Origin: Sebastes aleutianus
Taxonomy: Eukaryota > Chordata > Actinopteri > Perciformes > Sebastidae
NCBI GenBank assembly: GCA_916700875.1
Contig: CAKAKS010000062.1
Coordinates: forward strand, 9,994,373-10,058,372
Length of the DNA: 64,000 bases
Reading direction: 5' to 3'
Position 1 is the stretch's first letter. Each line of letters begins with the position of its first letter. A program made the translations under genes and the position numbers. Shown here in pieces: positions 1 to 13,100 of the stretch. Below the pieces are notes generated by a model that saw nothing but the letters and a program-made list of their open reading frames with translations, did not search any database and had not been told where the DNA came from.

Positions 1-43
1 GAGATTGCCTTGGGGCTTGACTAGGGATGTCACGAGAACAGAT

Positions 44-326
44 TAGTGTTGTCAAAAAAATCGAAGTATCGATACTGAATATTTAGCAATGCTTCAACTC
101 TAATTTTCCACAGTATCGATACACGGGTACCCCGTTGTGCTTTCTGCTCTCTCTTCTCTCCGACAGCGAGTTGACACACACACATACACTGCTATTTATC
201 TTTCAATAAACGCCCTCAACATTGTGTCCATTCTTCCCCGTGGTATTGAAAATGGTATCAAATATTGACATATTAAGTGACAGTTATTGTATCAAAGTTA
301 GAAATTCCAGTATCGTGACAACACTA
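44..326 (+). mobile_element. hAT-type non-autonomous element, 283 bp, 8-bp TSD
   Basis: Inverted ends TAGTGTTGTC... and ...GACAACACTA, flanked on both sides by gaacagat (36-43 and 327-334). No coding capacity. It is inserted in another repeat beginning around 21 (ctagggatgtcacgag) and resuming at 335. A degenerate reverse-strand relative lies at about 45866-46140. Confidence 0.85.
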
Positions 327-334
327 GAACAGAT

Positions 335-974
335 ACTTCGGTTCCAAGTCGATGCCAAGATTCTGAGAACGTGACGGTACTCGTTTTCTACAGTACCGTA
401 CAGTACAGTACAGTACAGTAAACTCACTATTGACAGGTCCAGGTGGATGTACCCTATTTTTCCCCTGATAACGCTACACTGTGAACAACAAATCTATTCC
501 TGCCAATTTCAACAACGAGAGCTAGTTAACGTTAGCTGTAAGCAGCCGGTGGGCAGCACAGTCCTGCTTGGCTAAATAATGGAGCTAACAATAACAATAA
601 CAAGGTTGCATTTAGTGTCATTATGAAGCTCTATTCATTAAAAATGAGTATTGGGCAAAGGTAAATTCTAACGTTATCGTGATGTGTTCAAATGTAATCT
701 GTAAAATGTAGTTTTTGGCGAGAAATCTGAATCAATACAGTTGGTTGAAAGCCATGTTTTCACAGCAATATAAAATAGATAATAGAGAGGGAATGATGAC
801 CTGTTTAACCTCATAACACTAGCTCTAAGTGTTTATTGTTTTGTTTTTTACTGTGGTATCGAAGCAAGGACTTTCAGTAGTATTGGTATAGACTACTAAA
901 ATGCTTTCTGCAGTGATTAAATACATTAACCCACACTGTACTCACACTATAACTGAACTGAAAACATGTCTCAC
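335..974. other. ep300 intron, left part (no gene)
   Basis: Starts with the remainder of the interrupted repeat (about 335-420, including tandem acagt units at 398-419). The rest is AT-rich sequence in which I see no exon, including none for the next HAT exon. Confidence 0.6.
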
Positions 975-1140
975 CTTGTAATCGTGGACGATGCGCTCAG
1001 CGACGGCCTTGTCCAGCATCTTCCTGTACCACTCCTGCAGCCGTTTTGGCTTGGGGATCTTCTGGTCCGCTGGGTGACAATGGAAGATGTAATCATCCCC
1101 TTCACTGGGTGGACAGGCCCAGATGTGACCCGTTGTATAC
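975..1140 (-). CDS. ep300: ep300 last coding exon in window (HAT active-site exon)
   Basis: 166 nt, residues 1549-1604. Reads YTTGHIWACPPSEGDDYIFH, then KIPKPKRLQEWYRKMLDKAV and RIVHDYK. It holds the catalytic Trp and Tyr. Ends with donor GTGAGA; the next exon (DIFKQ region) is not present in 1-974. Confidence 0.96.
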
Positions 1141-4100
1141 CTGACACAGGGAGACAAATCGTCGTATTCATTAGAAAAGAAGTATATTGATTTCCTTTTA
1201 TTCCATCTGCCTGCTCATTTTCAAGCACTGAAAGCGGTCTGTAGCACAAAGCCTAATGAGCACACTTCTCACTGCATAATGGGCTCATATTTAAAACGCT
1301 TGTATAATGCCAAAGTTTTCATTTAGAGAAATCTCATAACTGATTTCAGCTGCTCAGTTGGGGCTTCTTGCAGGTATTATGTTCTCTTACCCCTGCCTCC
1401 TGACATACTCCAGGTAGCCTATCAGGATCTCGTGGTAGACGGCAGTTCGGAGGAGTCGAGGTTGGAAGAAGTGCACGCTGTCCAGGTAAGAGATGTACAC
1501 TCGTCTCTGATTGGGCGGCGGGCAGTCCGAGCCGTACTCTTGAACGTGCATGCCGAAAAAACACACATCCGCTCCCTCGACGTCCTCAAATGCAAACAGG
1601 GCTTTCATCCTGTAGGGGAAGGACGCGCACATCTCTCCACTGTCAACAAACCTGGAGGGGGAAAAAAAAGCCAGGGTGAGGAAAACGGCTATGAAATCCT
1701 AGAAATGTCATCAGCAACTCTTTCCTGCTGCGTCTTGACCATAATGTTCGTTAATGTTAATGCTTGATAACAGATGAGATGCAAGATTGAAACCAGTGAC
1801 TGGACTATTTAACTAAACACATTACAAGCCTCAAACACAAGGATATTAACTGAATGTGCAGCACACATATCAGCCAGGACTCCGTACAAAACCACAGCAC
1901 AGAATGGATTGGGCAATTTAGTGTGGGATGCGGTATGACTGTTAGCATTTTGTGGAACAACTGGTTAGTTTTCCCAAAATGATTATGAATTGCCATTAAT
2001 ACTATATTATCTCACTTTTAAATTAAAGGGCGGGTCCATCTGGATTTTTTTTTTTTTTTTTTTTAAATAGAAACACCCACTCAGCCGTTAGCAAGAAGCA
2101 GTGACGTAGGTTACCAAAGTACGCTAATCAATAAGGCTATGAATAATGTGAACGCTAGCACTAGCTGAGTCAACGTTAGAATTGCTAAGTTTGGAAATAA
2201 CTGAAAGGGTTCATTATGACATTTTTAAGTAGTATTGTATGTATACTCCCATGTTCTGTGAGGTAGAATTACTGTTTTTGTGAATGGAGTCTGGTGGGGA
2301 GGTAAGGCGGCTGTGGCCGGGAGCAGCAGAAAACCTCGTCATCAGACAGCCCTTTCTGACGGGGGACTGAAGCTGTTATATCACGGTCTTCAAAGCCATG
2401 GGAGTTAATTCACAAAAACAGTTATTTTACCTCACAGAGCATGGGAGATGCTGGTCTACCGCGGCATCGATTGGTTAGTTTGTTTGTGTTATTTTGTGAC
2501 TTTCGGATCGGAACTAACATGGCGTCCACACAACATTACATTCTTAGTGTCTGTGCCGGTACTCCTGTCTGCCTCTCCAAACTGGGAGCGTGTCGACCAC
2601 CATCTAAGTTACTGTAGGTAAGGCTTTAGAAGGGCTTGGGAAAATAGCATTTCGAGGCTAAAACATACGTACGAACACCACTGGGAAGCTACAGAATTGA
2701 CAACACGCAACCTTTACTGTATTGCTGTAGCGATAGATGGTCTAGAATTCATTAGTTGGCTGTTGTACTGAATCAGTTTGTTGCTTCTGAAATAAGAACT
2801 GTCCCACTACTAATGTGCATTAATGCTCTACCAATATTTCCCACACTTATAAACAAACTCTGCATTCAGACTTGCCTGTTGCCTGCTTTACTCTGCATCA
2901 CAGCCAACCAGCTGTTGCCTAGCAACAACAACCTTATGCATTTGTTTTTACATTGGCGTGGAGGACCTGGAGCTCAGAAACTGGTCCTGCAGAGGTGCTG
3001 CTTTTTTTTTTTTTGTCATTGTAGCATCTTACTCTGTTACCAGCGTTTTAATTTTTGATGACCGTGTACAACTGATTATTCAATTTTGACTGAATGAGAT
3101 CGACCAGATTATTTCTCGACACACACCGGTTAGATATCACAATGTTCAGCTTCTCCTGGTTATTCAATACCACACACTACGTTTCACAATAAAGCCTATA
3201 TTTACAATACGTTCGTCTAATTTTGTCTGCAATAACATAACCACAGCTAGGAATCTGTTGTAAATATTGCAGTGGATTTTAATGCTTCTTCGTGCACATG
3301 TTTTGTCATTTACATACTTTAATGCATGTAGATCAAAAGGAGGCCAGTATGATCTGGTATTGCATTTAAGGTGAGTCTGTTTGGCACCAGGATAAACTGG
3401 TGATGTACTTAATTGTTCACCATTTCACAGTCGGCTGAGCCAAGAGCATGTTTCCCTCAGGAAACCAAGGTGGTAAGCCATATAAAGGTGAATTGAATGT
3501 TTTTAAGATGATAGTGGTCTTTTTTTCATATGCGGAGGTCAATCTCCACTTTAAAACAATGTGGAAAAGAAATTAGACCTCTTACCTGGACTTCATGCCC
3601 GGCTTGACCTCGACCACCTTGTCTGACACGTGGACCACACGGATGGTGACGTCGCCAGAATCAGGGAGGTTCTGCCGCTTGATGTAATCGTTTACTCGTG
3701 TCTCCAAATAGCACCCCAACTTGGTCTGAGGAAGCCCTGCAAAAGAAGAAGGATGAAGAAAGAGGGTTGGAATACAGAGAAGAGTTTAATTTTAATATAT
3801 CACACATTGGTCTCAGTCAAAAGCAAAAATCCTGATGACTGATTTTGATCCCCAAAAATCCTTAAAAGTATTAGAGAGTGGAATGTTTGGAAAATATCTA
3901 GGGCTGCACCCTCTTGGTCGATTAGTCGACTAATCTGTTGTTTTGGTCTTAGTCGACTAAGATTTCCTTAGTTGATTCATTGTTTTTTTATGTTTTTTCG
4001 TGCAGAATGCCTTATTTCCAAGAAACTTGTGATCACATCTCTTGTAAACACAAGATTTAAAGTGATGCTTTTGTGTGATTCGTTGTAGAGAAACTCAGTT

Positions 4101-7100
4101 TCACAGATCTGTCGATTAAATCAACTATCATTTGAGTGTTAGTCGATTAGGCATATCTAAGTAAAAATATAAAAAGTAAAAAGACAATCGAATTAGGAGT
4201 ACATTGATGCAGTGTTCAGTAGCAACAGAGTTCGTGTTTTGAAATGCTGGTATTATAGCAAATCCAACGACAAATTGTGAATGAAGGAAAGGAGGCAGGC
4301 AGAAATGAGCCGGTAGCTCAGCGTTACTCCACTTACGTTTGGCTGCGTATTTGTTCTCTTTCCGCGTCTTATTGGCCTTTTTGAGGCAGTTGTCACATAC
4401 AAAGCTGTGGTTAGGGAGGAAGCAAATAAGAAATGGTTAAATTTGCAGGTTACTATCAGCCCTTTCACACTCAGCACCAATGACAGTGATTAAGTGGCTT
4501 TAATCCAGAGATGACTTAGTCTTTCATGTCAGTCTTCCTTTCTTTAAACAGCTTTAATGACTCTGAAATTGCTTTTAATTACAAACAGACCGCACATGAA
4601 GGGAGATCAAACTTTGAGAAATGAGACTCTCTCTACACTCGGGCTGCAGGACTTTGTTTGCATGAGCAACTGTTGCTGCCACATTGGCAGGAATTTTCTG
4701 TCCTGATGTAATGACCAAGACTCTTAAATATTCTCAGTTTCAACACTTTGTCCAAACTGCACTTCAAACTGTTGGAACTGTGTGACCTTGGCTTAAAACG
4801 GCACATCTGCAGCTAGTGTATTCATGTGTGTGTTAGGGGTTAATAGCTGTACTTTTTCCAGCACCTTTATTGATGTTTTGGAGGATTTTAAAGCTTTTCA
4901 AGGCACACAAAAGGTCAAATTTATTTATTTTGCAAGCCCAGTCACGTAACAGAATGTACAGTGTGTGAGTATGATAGCTGGCTCACCCCGACGGCCATAT
5001 GGTATCATTATGCAGGACGCAGATCTGGTGCATTTTACGACTGCAGTCAATACATTCCACGAGCCTGAGAGAGAGCAGGAGACAAAAGACAGACGCAATG
5101 TCCAAAGTTAATCAGGCAACGTGTCATATATAATAGAAATACCCTGTTTGTTCCTCTGCAGGTGCTACAAAGTTACTCAATAAGTAAGTAAAGTAAATAA
5201 GCAAAGTTTGAACATCCAAAGTTATTTGTTAAATGAAAAACTTGTGACCATCATTCACATGATAATTACTTAATCATATTATTTATCCTTATTTATATAT
5301 AAGCACCTAATTCAAGTGGCTCAAATACATTCTTTAATCTAAAATCATGATCTAATTTAAACTAAATACAAAAAATCATTGATCTTACAGCATCACAGAG
5401 ATGGTGTGAAATCATTTTAAATGGAGAATTAATGAGTTAAAAAGGGGACGTACAACTCCGGGTCGAGTGTGTCGTTCTTCTTCCGTTGGAACTGTTCTTT
5501 GTTGATGGACCTGTGGGACATATGAGAAAATAAACCACTGTAACAGACACAACAAGGTTATCCTCTTCAGACTGCAGGCTGTATGCAGGATCCAATATCT
5601 CCAATTCAGAACATGCATAGAGAAATTCATAATGTGCCCACTAGCTAAATATTTTATCACTACTTATACTGAATATTTATCCCTCCCCTAAGATAACAGA
5701 AAATAAACTCTTGTCTTGTGCGAGAGTTTTAAATACAACATGGTTACTGTAAGATGGTGATGTGAAATACTGAAAGAATTAAACTATGTAACTAAAACAA
5801 AATCACCAAATAAGAAAAGAAGGACTTTATGTATCAGAGTTTTCTTTATGTATTGTTTTAGATTTATCTGACACATTTCAACCAAATAACAATCCCCAGT
5901 CAAAACTAAAGCTGAGCTAAAACTATTCATGATCTTTAACCTCTTAAACCCCACTGAGCTGCCGGTGGATCAGTCATTACAAACTCAAACATTGTTCAAT
6001 CCCACAGAACTTTAGATGCAACCAGTGTTGAATTCATTAACAAAAACTATGACTACATTTGTTAAGATAAGATTTCAGTGACTAAAACTAGACTGAAATA
6101 GATATGGGTTTCTTTGACTAAGATTAGACTATAATGCCCTGACTTTTAGTCAACTAAAACTTGATGAAAAAAAACAGGATGAGGGTGACTAAATATGATA
6201 AAACTAACGAGGACATTTGACAGGACTAAGACAGTTAACACTAGATGCAATGGTTATTATCATTATCGATCAATCTGATTATTTTTTCAATTCATCAATT
6301 TGGTCTATTTAATGTTACAAAATGGTGAAAAATGCCCACCACAATTTCACAGCGCACTAGGTGCTTATTCTGTCCAATTATTTTAATTTACAGTGATATA
6401 AAACAGAGAAAAGCAGCCAATATTCACACAGGAGAAGCTGGAACTAGGGAATGTTTGGCTTTTTTTTTTTTTACTTAAACAAATGGCTTAAGCCGTTATC
6501 AAAATAGTTGCCAATTAATTTGACTAAATGATTAATCGTTGCAGCTCAACAGAACTTTACTTCAAATTCTAACAAAGATCCCAAAGTCGATTGAAGCAAT
6601 AAATTCCTCAGTGCATGCTATACTGACCCAGATAGCTGTAAAATCTGTTGTTCTTCCAGCATCCAACGTCGTCATTTGACATGACAGTGACATAGTAGGA
6701 GGCAAGGAAGAACTACAGGCTGCTATTACAGCTTAGATTTCTAGTCTCCACCACCGTTGGCCATCGGAGCCAGGGGGCGTGCTCTAGATGATGCTCAAAA
6801 ACAGAACTCTCTTGTTCTCTTTGCTTGTATTGCAAAGCCACAAGCTGTATTTATACAAGCCACAATATACGGCCGAAGAATTGCATGGCTGCAGTAGGTC
6901 CTGATCAGAAGTGCGTTTTAGCAGTCTGGGGCGGCTTTTTGTAACTGTTCTCAATGAGATTCAAGCATTTTGCTCACAGCTTTTGCGTTGCTGAGCGCCT
7001 TGCATTTTTTGCAAGAGCGCCATGAAAGCCTTGAGTTGAAAAAAATTCAACTCAGAGAGCAAAAGCGGCCAATGTCATTAGTGTTTTTTTCTCATTGTGA

Positions 7101-10100
7101 TGACTTTTGCTGGATACTCCGGTTAAGTTGTTTACATTAATATAAACTGTACCATTAACTATGAGGTAGTGTACAGTTCATGGTTTGTTTTGAGCCAACT
7201 TTAGCACTCAGTCGGTGGTTGCCTAGTAACAATAAAAAAAATAAACTAAAAAAGACGCAGCAAACAGCAAAAAAATGCTGTCTGATTGGGCATCTTCCAA
7301 AAAAAAAAAAAAAAAAAGGCGGTGTGAGTTCACTGCGTTACCAGGAAAACTCAGCTTTCTGGGTCAATATAGCACGCACTGATTGGACATCCACATAAAA
7401 GGTGGCACATTTTAAAGGGGATATATAACGGTAAAGCGGGATGTTAAACGGTTAATACCACTGTCACTTTACATTGCAATGTTTTTCTCCATATGCTCAA
7501 TAGTTTTCCATTTTACCCTTTATTTTATTTTTATTTCATTCTTATTTTAGTTTAGTTTTTTCATATACCGCTTATTATTTGTATTCTTTCCATCTGTGCT
7601 ATTGCTGTCATTGTGCTGCTACAACAACCAAATTTCCCCTCTGGAGATGAATAAGGGTTATCTTATGTTAACCTTAAATCCAAGCTTGTGTGTTCTTTTT
7701 TCACAAGAGATTTTTGGGGGTTAGATCTAAAAAAAAAAGAAAAAAAAAAAGGAGAGTTTATAACCGCTGATAGATTCAATCTTTGATGCTTCTAATAGCA
7801 TCATTTTTCATCTGGACAAGCATGACTTGAAAACCTCTTAGTTTTGATGGGAGATGGGAGAGCTGTTGTCTGCTGTGTGTGAGAGGAAGGCAGGAGTGCG
7901 ACGGTACTCACGTCTGAGGCTGGGAGGGGTCGTCCCCCAAAGAAACGCTCTCGCCCTGGATTTCGTTGAAACACTTCTCACAGAAGTGGTACCTGTCAGC
8001 AAGAAGCCCATATTTTGGTGAACTACACCGTTCGTCATCAGCACAGCCAATCACAGAGAGGGCACGAAGAAGCAGCCGCCAATCAGGGCAGGGCAGGACA
8101 GGCCAGGGGGCGGACACACAGGAGGAGGCAGAGGGCAAGGTAGGTCGTCGCCAGGAGGAAGCAGCCAATCGTGATGCAGGGTTTTTGTGTGGGCGGGTGT
8201 TTTGATTTTGCGCGTAAATTTTGGAGTGGATGATTGGTCACACCAAAACAGGCCAATGCAGACATCACAAGCGTTAAAAAAGGAGGGAGAGAAGGGAAGG
8301 GGGGGGACGGAGATGGGGCAGGGGGGGTCAAAATGAATATTAAAAAAGCGTGAAATAAATCGTTACAGGTCAGACGAAGACAATGGAGGGGACAGAGAGG
8401 GAGAGGGGGGGACATGGAGGAGGGAGGGACGGACAGGATGTGAACAACAACCAACAGAGGACAGAGAGCCAAGGCAAAGCAAAGATTAGCGTCAGACGTC
8501 CAGTGGTAAACAACAACAACATTACAGCAACATGAGAGACCACTAGGAGCTGTGGACGAGGAGGGGGGGCGGGGATACGAGTCTCCGAACATGAAAGGGT
8601 GGATGAGGAAAAAATAAATGGTAAAGCAACAGAGACCCATCATCCTTTCAGTTCATTCATAAAGTGGGAACCTTTCTTCTGATGCTGAGAATGGACACCC
8701 CCCCTCGCCCTCTATTTATTTATTTATTTATTTATGCAAGCCGTCATGTGTTGTGCACATAAATTTAAGTGGGAAAAAATGGTGCAACAAATAAAGAATA
8801 ACTGCCGAAGAAGACAGGAGCCCACTTTATGAATGACAACATAATGAAAATTAAAAGGGTGAACTATGAAGGTGGAAGATGGTGCCAGGGTAACCATTTG
8901 AAGCCAAATTAAAACTCATCTGTGATTGCACTGATTGCATGTAGGAAATATAATCAATGTGCAGAATACAACAAGACAAAATAACAAGCTGGCTCTCACT
9001 GGCTGCTTTTTCACAGCAAAATGTCGATAATACTATTCTGAAGGCTATCTGTGTGTGTGCTTGTGTTCCAATGTGCCGAAAGCCCTTACCTGTTCTGGTA
9101 GCTAAAATAAGCAGCGTCCCGTTGGATGGTGCATAATTGTTTTCCATAGCAGCATAGAGTTTGGGGGGAAAACTCAAACTGCAACAATAAAAGACACAAA
9201 AAGAAAAAGTTGTTTTTCTGAAACACGTCTCATACATACACTCCTCACACAAACATACAGTACTGGGATTCATAAAGACAACTCACAGCTCAAAACACGC
9301 CTACATGTTTGTATGACTTCTCGGACTCATTTAGGAGGTCACACCTCACCTAAACCTCACCCTAATATTACATGTTGAAGAAATAGTTTACATTTTGGGA
9401 AATACTTTTATTCACTTTCTGGCAGAGAGTCACTATGGATGAGAGGATCCAAAACCACTCTCCTAAGTGTCTGTTAAATATAGGGCAACAGTCAGCAGCT
9501 GATAAGCTTAGCATAAATACAGGAAACTACTCTTTCACACACAGTTCCCAGTACATTACTGTGATACTGGGACAACCTTTCAGGCACCGCTAGTGATTTT
9601 CACTGTTCACACATGTACTACATTCAGGAACATTTTCTTCTTGCACCTTTTCACACATGCCATGGATATGTCGGAATAAATGGGGCGAGGGACAGTCCAT
9701 CAGGTGGCAGTAATGCAACACTTATGGAAGCTAACTGCCATAAAACTCAATGTATTTAATATTAAACTACATTGCGAGACAAGTCAAATCACCCGCAAAA
9801 GCATTGGCGTAAATGCTAAACCGTAAACAAGTCGTGGATTCAAATACGTCTTCAGCAGAGTCTTGCGAATGGTTCGCTCGCTCCGCATGACAGCGTCTTT
9901 CGTCAATCGAAGTAACCTTTTACGTGCTTTTCTCTGCAATGTTACTGCTTTCATTCACAACACAGCTGTGACAACATTTTCCCTGAAATGTTGAAAGATA
10001 TGGAAGTGGGGAAACTGGCAGTACAGATTTCCTTGAATACCGATCCCCGCTTCCAACATTTCAGGGATATGTGTGTGAAAGGGACTAAAGACAAGCAGCT

Positions 10101-13100
10101 AGTCTGTCCAAAGGTAACGAAATCTGCCTACCAGCACCTCTAAAACGTATTTGTCTAATCTATTTCTTGGCTAGGAGCTGTTGCCAGGCAACCACCGCAG
10201 ACTTAAGAAAGTTAAGCCCCCTAAAATGGACAATTTAGAGGTTCTGGTAGGGAGGTTTTATTACCTTTGGACAGAGCTATGCTAGCTGCTGGCTGTAGCT
10301 TCATATTTACCGTGCATACATGAGAGTGGTATCAATATTTTCATCTAACTCTCCATTAGAAAGCAAACATTATATTTCCCCAAATGTCACTATAAACCAA
10401 TTTCTTTAAAACCTGATCCTAACCATAAATTAGTTCAATGAAAAAGACAAGAAAAATGTCTTCACTAAGGGAACTATTTCTCGTCTGGGACCACATGAGT
10501 ATAGAAAAACAAAGACGTATTCGCCTCTCTCACCTTCCTCCCACAGCAGTATCCCAGGCCCTGCATGACAGGATCGATCTCCGACTCAAACACCTCGGCC
10601 AGCTTGGAGCAGTACTTGTAGACCCGGGACGTCTTGCGGTTATACAGCCAGGCGTTGTTGAACATCAGCCAGATATCCTCGACATACTGCCAAGGCTCTT
10701 GGTACTGTCCCGTGTCCAGCTTCCGTTTGATGGTCGACAGGTCCATGGGGTTTTTCACGATGTCAAAATAGTCCTGATTAAGGAGGGGCGCCGTTCGGAT
10801 TCGAGTGACAGTTGAGAAGGGTCAGAGGAGAGAGCAGCGAAATGGTGGGAGGGTTTGGACATCCGAGGGACAAAGGTGAGAGAGATGTGGAAGAAGAGTA
10901 TGATCATCATCATCAACGTTATGGTCATCGGGTGAAGGTGTGATGAAGGCGTTGCAGTCGACCAGGCGGGACCAGAGTAAGGAGAGAAGAGGGTGCAGGG
11001 GGACAATGTTGTTGAGCGCTGCAGAGAAGAAGGTTCGCGTGCAAACAGAGAGACATGACAACTTCTGCCCTCCAGCTCTCTGCCTTGCACCCTACAGTTA
11101 AAGTCAAGTCCCTATCTGTACTGCGAACAGGGACCAGGTGACCGCCACAAGTCTGTCCGATCCTCTGCCGCTCAGAATTTACAAAAACTAGCTAAAGATG
11201 AGATTCTATTTTACACATCCTATTGCAACTGAAGCCTTTTGAAAAACATTATATGTCAATTTGTCTTAGAAAGTAACTCATTTTGCTAATATGGCCACAC
11301 AGTGCTGCAGCTGGGGGGAATGGTTCTCTGCTGAAGTCTGAGAGCAAACAAAGCTTTCAGGCCCAGAAAGCAATCAGGGTGCAAAACCAAGAAGAACAGA
11401 GCAGTGGCAACTGGCAACAGCAACAGGCAGACAGAGATTTACTGTTTATAGCAACATAGTGGTTGGCATTAACAACGCCAGCAGCAAAAGTGGCAATATG
11501 ATGGCAGAGTTAAAGCCAACAGTGCTGAGGGGAAGCATACGTAAGAGGGACGGATGAGTCTCCAAGTTGTTTTTCTTTTCCCGTTGTCCGACCTCCGCTT
11601 CTTTCTCAAACTAAAAACACTGTTTGAGAACGGAGCAGAGAAGAGGGCGAGGAAAAGAAAGGCTTTTTGGAGATTCAACCAAAACAAATAAAAGGAGGTG
11701 CGACTTTCAAAGAGCAGGGTCCATCTCCGTGTCACCATGGTAACAACAGTTAGGAAACAGACCCTCGGTCTCTGAATGGAACCGCTCGCACGAACAAACA
11801 AGTGATGCATATTACAATGTTGACCTACAGCCAACTGTACATCACAACCATAGACTGTATATATATATAGATGGACGACACGTCTCCAATTCCTCGCATT
11901 GTACAAAAGTGAAGTCACAATATCCCGGATAGGGGAGCTGTGCAGTAGTGATCGGGGGTGGAGCCGCGGTATTGAGGTCCCATCCACACACCTGCCCAAG
12001 CCATTCAAGAGCCGAATACGACCGCAGCTTGCTAGCGTGAGCCACCTAGCTGCTACGTTAGCACCACGGTAGCTGTTTGGTTACAAAGACACAACAACTA
12101 ACCATAGTATCTCTTTAACTACGTCTATGATCAAATCGACACATGTTCTATTACACAGACAGATGGTGACGGTTCTGGAAAGTTAAAGTTACATCCCCTC
12201 CCTCGTACGAGTCTCCAGCGTCGCGACTACTTCTCTCAGAGCAGCTGTCAATCACAGCTGTCAATCATGATGTCTCACCCCCTTTTATAGCATCAACTAA
12301 CTAATTAAAACCAAACTTATCAGAAAAAGACTTGAACATACATCAGCGTGACAAGAACTACCTAAAATGACAAAAAACATCTTTGGGAAAAATGTATTTG
12401 ACGTGTACTTTGACTTTTTAGTTTGGCCCATGTACCATCCGCTAACATGGAGGGGGCGGGGTTTATGACCTACACTGCAGCCAGCCACCAGGGGGCGATC
12501 CAGATGTTTTGGCTTCAGTTTTGTTGAGCTGTCATGTCGTCCGTCTTTATATACAGTCTATGATCACAACAGTGCAGTGTTTAGAAATCCCAACGGTTTG
12601 CAACTTACATTTTCATTAAGTGGCCGAATGCTCATCTGAAAATGGTCTTATATATTTATACAACAGAGGAAATTTGCATCACTTGACTGTGGAGGTTCCT
12701 GTAGAGAGGTGAGCCAATAGCCTGTTGCTTGCTCATCAACGCTCGAAAAATGGCATTTAATATACTTCACATTGCATGAGGCAGTGGGAGGACGGACACT
12801 GTCACTCTGTTTCCAATACAATAATGATTTTAACTGTATGCAAGTACATACAGAGTCTTGTATTGAATCAAGTACTCCTTTCCCCCTAATTTGGATGCAA
12901 TGAGGATAAAAGGTATTGTCCCACCTCTACACACTGCCCACCTGAACAACGACACACTACTACTGGTGAGGAACTGAACTAGAAAGCTAGCAATGGAATA
13001 CTGGGATGAAAGCTACAAAAATCATGATTCAAATTAAAACCTAAAAGTGAAAAGTCAAACAAATTAAAGTGATAAATGAAAGCAATTGGCTCATGAACTG

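Noticed and set aside
8083..8643. 186-aa reverse open frame, the longest after the glutamine exon
   Set aside because: Pro/Ser/Leu/Cys-rich sequence produced by a purine-rich intron, no motif and no splice support.
11469..12008. 179-aa reverse open frame in an ep300 intron
   Set aside because: Half of it lies inside hAT copy A; no transposase motif.
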